Source: Desulfocapsa sp.
Lineage (GTDB): Bacteria; Desulfobacterota; Desulfobulbia; Desulfobulbales; Desulfocapsaceae
Length of the DNA: 10,225 nucleotides
NCBI GenBank assembly: GCA_030635405.1
Contig: DAOVZA010000039.1
Coordinates: 1 to 10,225, forward strand
Direction: 5' to 3'
Shown: positions 1 through 6,751 of the stretch, in pieces
Position numbering within the stretch: position 1 is the stretch's first letter
Layout: the number at the start of each line of letters is the position of its first letter
The notes under the pieces: generated by a model
Databases searched by the model: none
Seen by the model: the letters and a program-made list of their open reading frames with translations, nothing else
What the model was told of the DNA's origin: nothing
Translations under genes and position numbers: made by a program

Positions 1-2
1 AC

Positions 3-110
3 AAACCAGGCTCCGCTTATCCTGACAATATGACCATCCAGGTAGCATTATCGGATGGAGATACAATTCAGTATCTTGTAAAAGACCCAGCCAATCGCAT
101 AGGATATTGA
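3..110 (+). CDS. C-terminal end of an unrecognised protein (partial, 5' end outside window)
   Basis: An open frame enters from the left edge and ends at TGA (108-110), giving 35 residues that end in NRIGY. The fragment contains a short hydrophilic, beta-prone stretch (PDNMTIQVALSDGDTIQYLV), which would suit the last strands of a secreted or pilin-like protein, but I recognise no family. The frame is supported by its lack of stops, by protein-like composition (the other two forward frames stop early) and by a hairpin about 75 bases downstream. The start and function cannot be judged from here. Confidence 0.5.
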   Translation, partial: KPGSAYPDNMTIQVALSDGDTIQYLVKDPANRIGY

Positions 111-183
111 TTTAAAAACATACTAACGTCTACCCTGTACAAGCAGGTGCAACCAAAACAGTTTTCTTTAAGATGTGTACCGT

Positions 184-215
184 AACCTCAAAACACTTAA
201 TTGCGTTTTGAGGTT
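184..215 (+). terminator. Probable intrinsic terminator hairpin
   Basis: A perfect 11-bp inverted repeat, AACCTCAAAAC (184-194) and GTTTTGAGGTT (205-215), encloses a 10-base loop. It sits 73 bases after the stop of the partial gene at 3-110. The T-tract after it is short (TTTCTCC), so termination would be weaker than with a canonical run of Us. It is the only strong hairpin in the 111-255 gap, which otherwise shows nothing I can interpret. Confidence 0.5.
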
Positions 216-255
216 TCTCCCCCTCTCCGCTGGATTTTCTTTCCACCATTTCTGA

Positions 256-468
256 CAACTAATTGGAAGAATCAAGGACTTCGAGGTTTACCCTTACGAA
301 CTTAATAAGGTCGAATTTGTCATTGTTGCGACTCACACTAATAGCTTTGCCAAAGCCATTGAAAGTATTCTTTCCCATGATATCGGACTGGCCAGTATCA
401 AGTTTATGTACAACCCATCTTCACAAAATCCCAATGTGTTATTAACACCGCATCAATATGATGCGTAA
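256..468 (+). pseudogene. Unrecognised reading frame without a usable start; probable gene remnant
   Basis: The frame following a TGA at 253-255 stays open to TAA at 466-468 and encodes about 70 residues. The segment from KDFEVYPYELNKVEFVIV onward reads like a genuine soluble alpha/beta protein, with alternating hydrophobic strands, an amphipathic helix around AKAIESIL and balanced codon use. The overlapping frame from the TTG at 263 gives an implausible Ser/Leu-rich product. There is no ATG, GTG or TTG near the beginning; the first possible rare start is ATT at 262, and no Shine-Dalgarno sequence precedes it. The likeliest reading is the 3' part of a gene whose 5' part was lost, since the preceding sequence (hairpin at 184-215) is non-coding. 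A small intact gene with a rare start is the alternative. I do not recognise the family. It converges on the ZIP gene 28 bases away. Confidence 0.4.
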
Positions 469-496
469 TCTATAACACTCACTCCGTAAGCACCAT

Positions 497-1312
497 TTAT
501 CCCAAAGCCACATCAAGTATCATCATAACTGTAAACCCTGTCATAGTTGCCATAGTCACTAAGTCGATATTTTCGTATTTTCTTTGAGATTCCGGAATCA
601 ATTCCTCAACCACGACAAAAATCATAGCTCCTGCTGCAAAACAGAGTGCATAGGGCAAAATATTCTGCATCCTTAATACAAATAATGCCCCAAAAACTCC
701 GGCAACCGGCTCGACAATACCTGAGGCTTGTCCCATGAAAAAACTTTTCCTTTTACTCATACCTTCCCTTCTTAATGGCATTGATACAGCAGCACCTTCA
801 GGGAAATTTTGAATCCCAATTCCTATTGCCAAAGCGACGGCTCCACCAATCGTGGCCGACGGAAGATCAGCTGCAACAGCGCCAAAAGCCACTCCCACAG
901 CAAGGCCTTCAGGTATATTATGAAGGGTTATGGCAAGAACAAGTAAAGTGCTTCTTTGCCATGAAGTTTTTATCCCCTCACTTTTATCAATACTCAAACT
1001 TGGATGAAGGTGTGGTAAAAACTTATCTATCAGTCGCATAAAGATTCCGCCCCCCATGAATCCAATGGCCGCTGTTAACCATGCGATCTGCCCAAACTGC
1101 TCAGCCATCTCTATGCCCGGTGCCAGTAGCGACCAGAAACTTGCTGCAATCATTACACCTGCGGCAAAGCCAAGCATTGAGTCCATGAGCCTGCGATTTA
1201 CGGATCGAGTGAAAAAGACCAGCGAAGCCCCGGCGGCAGTTACCAACCAGGTAAATAATGTGGCTACGAATGCCTGCGTTACAGGATTGAATTGTTGTAT
1301 GAAATCTATCAT
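497..1312 (-). CDS. ZIP family divalent metal transporter (GufA/ZIP11-like)
   Basis: This is a 271-residue inner-membrane protein with about eight hydrophobic segments, the usual ZIP architecture and length. The binuclear metal-site helices are visible: [10 protein letters not shown] (residues 131-140, TM4) with H131, N132 and E135, and [12 protein letters not shown] (165-176, TM5) with N169 and E172. Further acidic residues are E201 in SGIVEP and E236/E237 in VVVEELIPE. The [14 protein letters not shown] form of TM5 is typical of the GufA subfamily rather than E. coli ZupT, where a His precedes the NxPEG motif. A short His-containing cytoplasmic loop (HLHP, 101-104) follows TM3. The probable role is uptake of Zn2+ or related divalent ions into the cytoplasm; the exact metal cannot be read from sequence. 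The ATG is preceded by AGGTAGG at suitable spacing. It is transcribed divergently from the TonB receptor operon, and no clear terminator follows it. Confidence 0.93.
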   Translation of the reverse strand: MIDFIQQFNPVTQAFVATLFTWLVTAAGASLVFFTRSVNRRLMDSMLGFAAGVMIAASFWSLLAPGIEMAEQFGQIAWLTAAIGFMGGGIFMRLIDKFLPHLHPSLSIDKSEGIKTSWQRSTLLVLAITLHNIPEGLAVGVAFGAVAADLPSATIGGAVALAIGIGIQNFPEGAAVSMPLRREGMSKRKSFFMGQASGIVEPVAGVFGALFVLRMQNILPYALCFAAGAMIFVVVEELIPESQRKYENIDLVTMATMTGFTVMMILDVALG

Positions 1313-1354
1313 TTAAACCTACCTAGTTAATGAGTGCCTTCATGAATTTTTTCT

Positions 1355-1383
1355 ATGTTAACCAGAGATTTCTAGTGATGCAA
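1355..1383 (-). promoter_or_regulatory. Putative sigma70-type promoter of the ZIP gene
   Basis: Read on the minus strand, TTGCAT (1383-1378) and TAACAT (1360-1355) are separated by 17 bases, placing the transcript start near 1348 and about 36 bases before the ZIP ATG. Matches to consensus are only 3/6 and 4/6, so this is a positional guess. Its -35 box lies three bases from the -35 of the divergent promoter. Confidence 0.3.
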
Positions 1384-1386
1384 GAT

Positions 1387-1415
1387 TTGACATCCATAGT
1401 TCTACCCTATAGACT
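1387..1415 (+). promoter_or_regulatory. Putative sigma70-type promoter of the TonB receptor operon
   Basis: A perfect -35 hexamer TTGACA (1387-1392) is followed after 17 bases by TAGACT (1410-1415, 4/6 to TATAAT). Transcription from here would begin near 1422 and leave a leader of about 110 bases before the chosen ATG at 1533. That leader is AT-rich and I see no recognised riboswitch in it. An overlapping TATATA (1418-1423) could serve as an alternative -10. Confidence 0.5.
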
Positions 1416-1532
1416 TTATATATGTAAATTTTATTGATTATATTTTGCTGTTTCTTAAGAGTGCTCTCATCGGTATCCAAGAGAAACAACCGTAAACACA
1501 ACAATTTGCACCAACAAAGAAATAGGTATGCA

Positions 1533-3644
1533 ATGACATCCTGTACAAAACAACTTCAAGCTCTCTTATCGGTTTTTATATTTTTCTTCTGTATCCCTAT
1601 AATTCCTACTCTTTCACAGGCACGTAATACCATCACCGAAAAGGAAGATATCGCTCTTGCAGAACAGCAGATGCTGGCTCTGTTCTACGAAACAAGTTCA
1701 CTTCCCACCAAAACACCACAAACCTTTGATAAGCTCCCCACTGTAATGACTGTGATAACAGCCGAGCAGATGCGCCAAATGGGTGCTCGTGACATGAGGG
1801 ATGTACTTCGATTAATCCCCGGCCTGCAACTTAGCATCGGCGCTGTTGGCTATTCTCAGATTACCATGCATGGAATGCCTTCCCATGGAGCAGAAAAACT
1901 CAAATTCATGGTCGATGGTCATACCGTTGACGTTGCCCTCACCGGAGGATCTGCTCTTTTCTTTGCCGACTACCCCATTGATTCTGTCCAAAAGGTCGAG
2001 TTCCTACGCGGACCTGGCTCAGCTCTCTACGGTAGTGAAGCTCTCCTTGGCGTTATTAATATCGTCACCAGAAAAAAAACTAACCGTAACAACACAGAAA
2101 TGACTGTCAGGTTAGGTTCATTTGAGAGCCAACGATATAACCTTGAAAGTGGAACCTCATTTGGAGCCGTCCAAATTTATGGAAGTGCCAATTATCTGAA
2201 TAGTAATGGTGCCAATGTGTTTGTTGCCAAAGATGCTCTGTCGAACTCTCCAGTAAACCAAGGCCTTTCCAATGCTCCTGGCCATAGCAATGAACAGGTA
2301 GAACGAACCACTCTGAACCTTAGTGCTGAAACAGAATCCATAAAGTTCCAGGGACAGTATATTAAGCATCAGGATGGTGGATTTTTCAACCCAGGCATGT
2401 CACTCACAGACCAGACATCTATTAAACGTGATTATTTCTGGACAAACCTTGGTTATGAAGATGACTTTCTCAACAAACAACTCACCTTCAAAGCAAAACT
2501 GAATTTCAACCGTTACAATCATAATTATGACGTTTCTATACAGCCGGATGGATTCAGCAATCCCTGGTTTACCTATGAAAATGGTATTCGTTCAGTCACT
2601 GAAGGAATTGTTGATGAATATGGCTTTACGATGCAGGCTGACAGCTATTTTTTAAAACAGCACACCATTACTATGGGGAGTGAGATCAAAAAGACTAACT
2701 TACATGATGTTTTCACAACGGCGAATTATACTCCTGCCCCCTTACCGAAAATGCAGGATCTGACTGCCGACTTTAACTGGATGGAAGAAGCTGATCGATT
2801 CTACTACGGTATTTTCATCCAGGATCAATATCAATACAGCGACAATCTTGTCATTCTTATTGGGGGCCGATATGACCATTACGATGACTTTGGTTCTGCT
2901 TTTTCTCCTAATCTTGGAATAGCGTATCATTTTCTTGAGAACTGGCAGTTCAAACTCCTCTATGGACAAGCTTTCCGGGCCCCTAGTTTCCGCGAACTCT
3001 ATAAATTACCAGCAGGAAGTTCCTTACTCGGGGATCCTGAACTCAAAGCAGAATCTGTGAGAACCTGGCAAACAGTTTTTGAATGGAAAGCCAACAATAA
3101 TCTGACCACTGCCCTTACAACCTATTACAATGATTTTATTGATACCATAGATACAGTTGTCAATGAATATGGAATATCAACGTATGAAAACCAGGAAGAC
3201 AGCCACTCCATTGGGTTCGACCTTGAACTGAGAGGAAAATTACCAATTTCAACAGTGGATCTTTCCTGGTTCACAGTTATTTCATATGTTGATAGCCGAC
3301 AGGATAACAATGAAAAGCGGCATGGTATTTCATCATGGCTAGGTTCTGCAGGTTTTGACTATAGAGCAGGCGAGTATGTGATTTTCAATTCCACTTTGCA
3401 CTATACCGGAGATGTCTATCTTGATTCCACTGATCCACGCGATGAGCCAGAAAGCTACATCCTAGTGGATACTGCAGTTACCATTGACAATATGATGGGG
3501 CACCTGCATGGCCTGGACCTTACCTGGTCCATCCATAACCTGTTTGACCAGGATTATGAACTCCCCGAAATATCCGGAAAAATGCCAAATCATTTTCCAC
3601 GCCCTGGAATATCAACAGAACTCTGGTTAACCTATCAATTTTAA
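1533..3644 (+). CDS. TonB-dependent outer-membrane receptor
   Basis: The 703-residue protein has a signal peptide (residues 1-30, cleavage after SQA), a plug domain (about 60-182) and a long beta-barrel ending in STELWLTYQF with the terminal aromatic residue used for outer-membrane assembly. Plug hallmarks are TVMTVITAEQM, DVLRLIPGLQL, KFMVDGH and VEFLRGPGSALYGSEAL followed by GVINIVTR. The barrel ends with HNLFDQDYELP, a pattern common in the CirA/BtuB/FepA-like group. The frame is open back to a TTG at 1434, but ATG 1533 is preferred because AGG lies 6 bases upstream and a normal signal peptide starts there, whereas the longer form would add a basic, unlikely 33-residue extension. It would import or sense a scarce ligand (siderophore, haem, cobalamin or similar) using TonB energy; the ligand is unknown. 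The stop codon is one base from the next start, so it is co-translated with the periplasmic protein and histidine kinase. Confidence 0.93.
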   Translation: MTSCTKQLQALLSVFIFFFCIPIIPTLSQARNTITEKEDIALAEQQMLALFYETSSLPTKTPQTFDKLPTVMTVITAEQMRQMGARDMRDVLRLIPGLQLSIGAVGYSQITMHGMPSHGAEKLKFMVDGHTVDVALTGGSALFFADYPIDSVQKVEFLRGPGSALYGSEALLGVINIVTRKKTNRNNTEMTVRLGSFESQRYNLESGTSFGAVQIYGSANYLNSNGANVFVAKDALSNSPVNQGLSNAPGHSNEQVERTTLNLSAETESIKFQGQYIKHQDGGFFNPGMSLTDQTSIKRDYFWTNLGYEDDFLNKQLTFKAKLNFNRYNHNYDVSIQPDGFSNPWFTYENGIRSVTEGIVDEYGFTMQADSYFLKQHTITMGSEIKKTNLHDVFTTANYTPAPLPKMQDLTADFNWMEEADRFYYGIFIQDQYQYSDNLVILIGGRYDHYDDFGSAFSPNLGIAYHFLENWQFKLLYGQAFRAPSFRELYKLPAGSSLLGDPELKAESVRTWQTVFEWKANNNLTTALTTYYNDFIDTIDTVVNEYGISTYENQEDSHSIGFDLELRGKLPISTVDLSWFTVISYVDSRQDNNEKRHGISSWLGSAGFDYRAGEYVIFNSTLHYTGDVYLDSTDPRDEPESYILVDTAVTIDNMMGHLHGLDLTWSIHNLFDQDYELPEISGKMPNHFPRPGISTELWLTYQF

Positions 3645-3645
3645 T

Positions 3646-4605
3646 ATGAAATATTGTTTTTATCGTAAATATATTCTCTTTTTTATAACAATTGTCCAAC
3701 TGCTCTATCTCTCTGTTTGTGGAGATGCAGCACAGGCCAGTGAAAGTCTGGCTATTGTTTTTCGTGATGATATTCCGATGCATCGGCAACTAGCCGATAA
3801 ACTCGAAACAGAAATCACGAAAACCAGCAGTGACAAGGAGATCTTCTTATACCCTATCACTAAAAACTGGTCATTTGATAGCCAGACGGATCTGTTAAAA
3901 AGAACACCTGGAAGATTAATTGCCATAGGTGATGTTGCCCTTTCCTTCTGCCTGGAAACGACAAGTGAAATACCAGGTATTTTTCTTATGCTCACCTCCA
4001 AACAGATAGTTGACAGGGCTGAATCGACTGGAAAATGGAAGGGGGCAAAAGTATGGGTAGAGCCAGAAATACAGTTTAAAGTTATTCATCAGCTCATGCC
4101 AGACATTAAAACCATCGGCATTGTACTTACCCCCAACTGCAAAGAGTGTAATAGGAAGTTTGTCATAGCAGCCGCTAAATATGACTTAAAATTGAAAATA
4201 ATCCATACCGAAGAAAGACGCCAAATCATACCTGCAATACAAAAAGTATTTAAGCAATCCGATGCCTACCTGCTATTACCTGATCCAAATTTACTTAACA
4301 ATATCACACTTCAGGAACTACTCCGTTTGCAACGTGAGTATAAACGCCCATTGATAGGACCTGCAATACCCTTTGTTCGTATGGGTGCCATGCTCTCCAT
4401 TAATTACAAGTTGGAAAAACTAGTTCAGTATATTGCCAAACATATCAGTAATAAAACTGCTCCGATGGAGGATAGGGATAAACTTTCCGAATGCTGCCTT
4501 GAGGTTTCAATAAACGAACAGGTAAGCAAACAACTTGATGTCAGAATAAAAACTGGCACAATGAAAGACAAGGTACTACTGATCATGCCGGAGGTGGAAA
4601 ATTGA
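3646..4605 (+). CDS. Periplasmic ABC_sub_bind-type substrate-binding protein
   Basis: The 319-residue protein has an N-terminal hydrophobic signal (residues 8-26) with probable signal peptidase I cleavage after AAQA (residue 31). The rest resembles the ABC_sub_bind (PF04392, TrpX-like) two-lobed fold: GRLIAIGDVAL and PGIFLML in lobe 1, then FKVIHQLMPDIKTIGIVLTP, SDAYLLLPDPNLLNN and RPLIGPAIPFVRMGAMLSIN. This family usually hands ligand to an ABC permease and ATPase, but none is present here. It sits between an outer-membrane receptor and a sensor kinase, so I infer that it acts as a periplasmic ligand sensor for the kinase. It contains CKEC (165-168) and a Cys pair (283-284), unusual for a small binding protein and possibly metal- or redox-related. 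LSVC near residue 25 is not a convincing lipobox. No clear Shine-Dalgarno precedes the ATG; translation probably depends on coupling to the receptor gene one base upstream. The domain call is solid, the role is inference. Confidence 0.8.
   Translation: MKYCFYRKYILFFITIVQLLYLSVCGDAAQASESLAIVFRDDIPMHRQLADKLETEITKTSSDKEIFLYPITKNWSFDSQTDLLKRTPGRLIAIGDVALSFCLETTSEIPGIFLMLTSKQIVDRAESTGKWKGAKVWVEPEIQFKVIHQLMPDIKTIGIVLTPNCKECNRKFVIAAAKYDLKLKIIHTEERRQIIPAIQKVFKQSDAYLLLPDPNLLNNITLQELLRLQREYKRPLIGPAIPFVRMGAMLSINYKLEKLVQYIAKHISNKTAPMEDRDKLSECCLEVSINEQVSKQLDVRIKTGTMKDKVLLIMPEVEN
4590..4604 (+). promoter_or_regulatory. Strong Shine-Dalgarno sequence fixing the kinase TTG start
   Basis: GGAGGTGG (4590-4597) precedes TTG (4602-4604), with six bases between GGAGGT and the start codon. 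The TTG overlaps the TGA stop of the preceding gene as TTGA, a classic translational-coupling arrangement, which supports the non-ATG start. Confidence 0.75.
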
Positions 4606-6542
4606 ATTTAATCCACCGAATCTTCTCCGGAAGCCTTCTCCGTCAAATCATCGTTGGATTCACCCTGATTCTTATGATTTTTGGCGTCATTCAAGTTAGT
4701 GCCCAGATGATATTAGCAGTTCGCTTCTTTGATACACTGGCAGCTGATACAGGAAACCAGCAATCCCTGTTTCTGGCCAGATTAACATCTCTTGCTTTGT
4801 ACACAGAAAACAAATCTCTTGCTCAAGAACCTCTTGAAGCTATTGTTGAGCGTCCTGAAATTTTATCAGCTGCCCTCTATCTTGGTGATGGTACTCTTTG
4901 GATAAAACAGCAGCGGCAGGAATCAACAAAAAATGTTCTCACTCCTGAAAAAGCCAAACAAATACTTACCGAAATAGCCTCATCAAAATCAGCAAGAAAA
5001 GAAACTGGTAATACTCTTTGTTACTACGCACCGGTAAAAGTAACCAACTTTTCTACACTCGATTCGAGAACTGAAGTGGAAGAAACAATTGGTCTTGCTC
5101 GGATAATTCTTAACAAAGACTACTTTCAAAAACTCGCAAAACAACGTCTGTTACTGAACAGCGTGAGTTTCATTTGCGCCATCCTTATCGCCCTACTAAC
5201 TGCTATTATTCTAGCTAGATATCTTTCAACACCTCTTCACAAGCTAACCGAGGGAGCTGAACGAATTGCAAAGGGAGAATTAGACAAACCAATTCCAGTG
5301 GAAACAACAGGAGAACTCGCAAATCTCACCGTTGCATTCAATCGGATGCTCAATTCACTGAAAGAACGTGAACAACTGATGAGTGAACTGCGTCAGGCCC
5401 AGAAGATGGAAGCCATCGGAACTCTAGCCGGTGGTATTGCCCATGATTTCAATAATATTCTTGGTGCAATTTTTGGATATACTCAGTTGAGCATGCTGAA
5501 AATAGATAAGGATAGTGAAGAGTACAACAATCTATCCCAGGTTCTTCTTGCCTCCACTAGAGCAAAAGACCTTGTTGCATCAATACTCACATTTAGTCGC
5601 CAGGCGTCCACCGAAAAAAAAGCCATCCCCATTGCTTCAATAATCAAAGAAGTTTTGAAGCTTCTTCGTGCCACTACCCCTGCCGGGATAGAGATACAAC
5701 AACAAATCGATATGGACACAGGGAATGTTAATGCTGACCCGATCCAGATCCATCAAATAGTTATGAACCTCTGCGCCAATGCCTTTCATGCCATGGGGAA
5801 TGAAAATGGTATTCTAAAAATTACACTTGAAGAATTAGAGGTTGATTCAAAACAAGCAGCGACAATCCCAGAACTGCAACCTGGAAAACACATCCTTTTT
5901 ACTGTATCTGATACCGGACATGGAATGGACAATGATTTGATGGAACGTATCTTTGATCCATTTTACACTACCAAAGAACGTGGTAAAGGAACAGGACTCG
6001 GATTATCTGTTGTACATGGAATTATCGCTGAAAGTGGCGGAGCCATACAAGTGGAAAGTAAAATTGATAAGGGTACCACTTTCTTTCTCTACTTCCCTGT
6101 GGCAGAACAATCTGATGAAGAACCCGACAGTCTCCTGGAAGCACATCTCCACAAAGGTTCAGGAAATATTTTACTGATTGATGATGAAGTCAGCCTGGTA
6201 CAGAGCGGTCAACAAATGCTGGAATACATGGGTTACACAGTTACATCAATGACAAGCAGTCTTGATGCATATGAGCTTTTCCAAAAACAACCGGAGATGT
6301 TTGATCTTATAATCACAGATCAGGCAATGCCCTCCATGCAAGGCACCGAACTAGCCGAAAAAATATTTGCAATCCGACCTGGCATCCCGATTATCCTCTG
6401 TACTGGTTACAGTGCCAATATTACAGAAAAAAGTATCAAGAAAATTGGTATCCAACAGCTGGTCATGAAACCACTTTCTTTGGAAAAAATCTCTCAATCA
6501 CTAGACAAATTAGAGCCTGATGGAGGCACATCTTCTGCTTAA
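4602..6542 (+). CDS. Membrane hybrid histidine kinase (CHASE8-like sensor, HAMP, HisKA, HATPase, REC)
   Basis: The 646-residue inner-membrane protein has TM1 (about 14-37), a periplasmic sensor (about 38-182), TM2 (about 183-206), HAMP (about 206-258), HisKA, HATPase and a C-terminal receiver. The phospho-acceptor is H281 in GGIAHDFNNIL. The ATP site shows the N-box (N389, N393), G1 (DTGHGMD, 437-443), F-box (FDPFYTTKE) and G2 (GTGLGLS, 463-469), so the kinase should be active. The receiver has the acidic pair D527/D528, phospho-acceptor D573, T601 and K623, so it should also be functional. The sensor segment with QSLFLARLTSLALY and ERPEILSAALYLGDGTLW resembles CHASE8, the periplasmic domain found in YfiN-type proteins. 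There is no Hpt domain and no output regulator nearby, so the phosphorelay target lies elsewhere. Its start overlaps the stop of the periplasmic protein gene, which suggests that the two proteins work together. Confidence 0.9.
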   Translation: MNLIHRIFSGSLLRQIIVGFTLILMIFGVIQVSAQMILAVRFFDTLAADTGNQQSLFLARLTSLALYTENKSLAQEPLEAIVERPEILSAALYLGDGTLWIKQQRQESTKNVLTPEKAKQILTEIASSKSARKETGNTLCYYAPVKVTNFSTLDSRTEVEETIGLARIILNKDYFQKLAKQRLLLNSVSFICAILIALLTAIILARYLSTPLHKLTEGAERIAKGELDKPIPVETTGELANLTVAFNRMLNSLKEREQLMSELRQAQKMEAIGTLAGGIAHDFNNILGAIFGYTQLSMLKIDKDSEEYNNLSQVLLASTRAKDLVASILTFSRQASTEKKAIPIASIIKEVLKLLRATTPAGIEIQQQIDMDTGNVNADPIQIHQIVMNLCANAFHAMGNENGILKITLEELEVDSKQAATIPELQPGKHILFTVSDTGHGMDNDLMERIFDPFYTTKERGKGTGLGLSVVHGIIAESGGAIQVESKIDKGTTFFLYFPVAEQSDEEPDSLLEAHLHKGSGNILLIDDEVSLVQSGQQMLEYMGYTVTSMTSSLDAYELFQKQPEMFDLIITDQAMPSMQGTELAEKIFAIRPGIPIILCTGYSANITEKSIKKIGIQQLVMKPLSLEKISQSLDKLEPDGGTSSA

Positions 6543-6565
6543 TTAATTTCAAAATCAGCATAAAC

Positions 6566-6594
6566 TTGACGAATAGCTCTAAAATAAGTAAGTA
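6566..6594 (+). promoter_or_regulatory. Possible promoter upstream of tRNA-Arg
   Basis: TTGACG (6566-6571) matches the -35 consensus at 5 of 6 positions. The hexamer 17 bases later (TAAGTA, 6589-6594) is a poor -10, and TAATAT at 6593-6598 is better but spaced 21 bases. Transcription from here would give a leader of roughly 55-60 bases before the tRNA. No obvious terminator for the kinase operon lies between 6543 and 6657. Confidence 0.25.
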
Positions 6595-6657
6595 ATATCA
6601 GCGTTGGAAAAGTGTGGGACTAAAAAGAAAACCGTCTCATACATCAAAGACCAATGT

Positions 6658-6734
6658 GGTCCCGTAGCTCAGTAGGATAGAGCACTAGATTCCTAATCTA
6701 GGTGTCGCGCGTTCGAATCGCGCCGGGATCACCA
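6658..6734 (+). tRNA. tRNA-Arg (anticodon CCU)
   Basis: The full cloverleaf folds by eye. The acceptor stem pairs GGTCCCG (6658-6664) with CGGGATC (6724-6730) and has one G-U pair. The D stem pairs GCTC (6667-6670) with GAGC (6680-6683). The anticodon stem pairs CTAGA (6685-6689) with TCTAG (6697-6701) around the loop TTCCTAA, with anticodon CCT at 6692-6694. A five-base variable loop follows, then the T stem GCGCG/CGCGC with loop TTCGAAT. Discriminator A (6731) and an encoded CCA (6732-6734) complete it. It reads AGG arginine codons. The 3' end lies 17 bases from the stop codon of the convergent glgC gene, so antisense readthrough from either side is possible. Confidence 0.97.
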
Positions 6735-6751
6735 GCTTCCTCATTGTTAAT

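Noticed and set aside
263..445. TTG-started 60-codon frame on the plus strand
   Set aside because: Its Ser/Leu/Thr-rich product looks like an off-frame translation. The overlapping frame 256-468 has far more protein-like composition and codon use.
436..465. Two small inverted repeats, GTGTTA-T-TAACAC (436-448) and CGCATC-AATAT-GATGCG (449-465), as a terminator
   Set aside because: The stems are only 6 bp, lie inside the open frame and have no T-tract on either strand, so they were not called as a terminator for either convergent gene.
1434..1532. Extended N-terminus of the TonB receptor from TTG at 1434
   Set aside because: The extension would place a basic segment before the signal peptide and has no ribosome binding site. 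ATG 1533 has AGG at proper spacing and begins a standard signal peptide.
1422..1532. Riboswitch in the TonB receptor leader
   Set aside because: The leader is about 110 AT-rich bases with only trivial hairpins, and I could find no cobalamin, TPP or other recognised aptamer motif.
6658..6734. tRNA-Arg as an integration site for a mobile element
   Set aside because: No integrase gene and no direct repeat of the tRNA 3' end is visible in the window, and ordinary housekeeping genes flank both sides.
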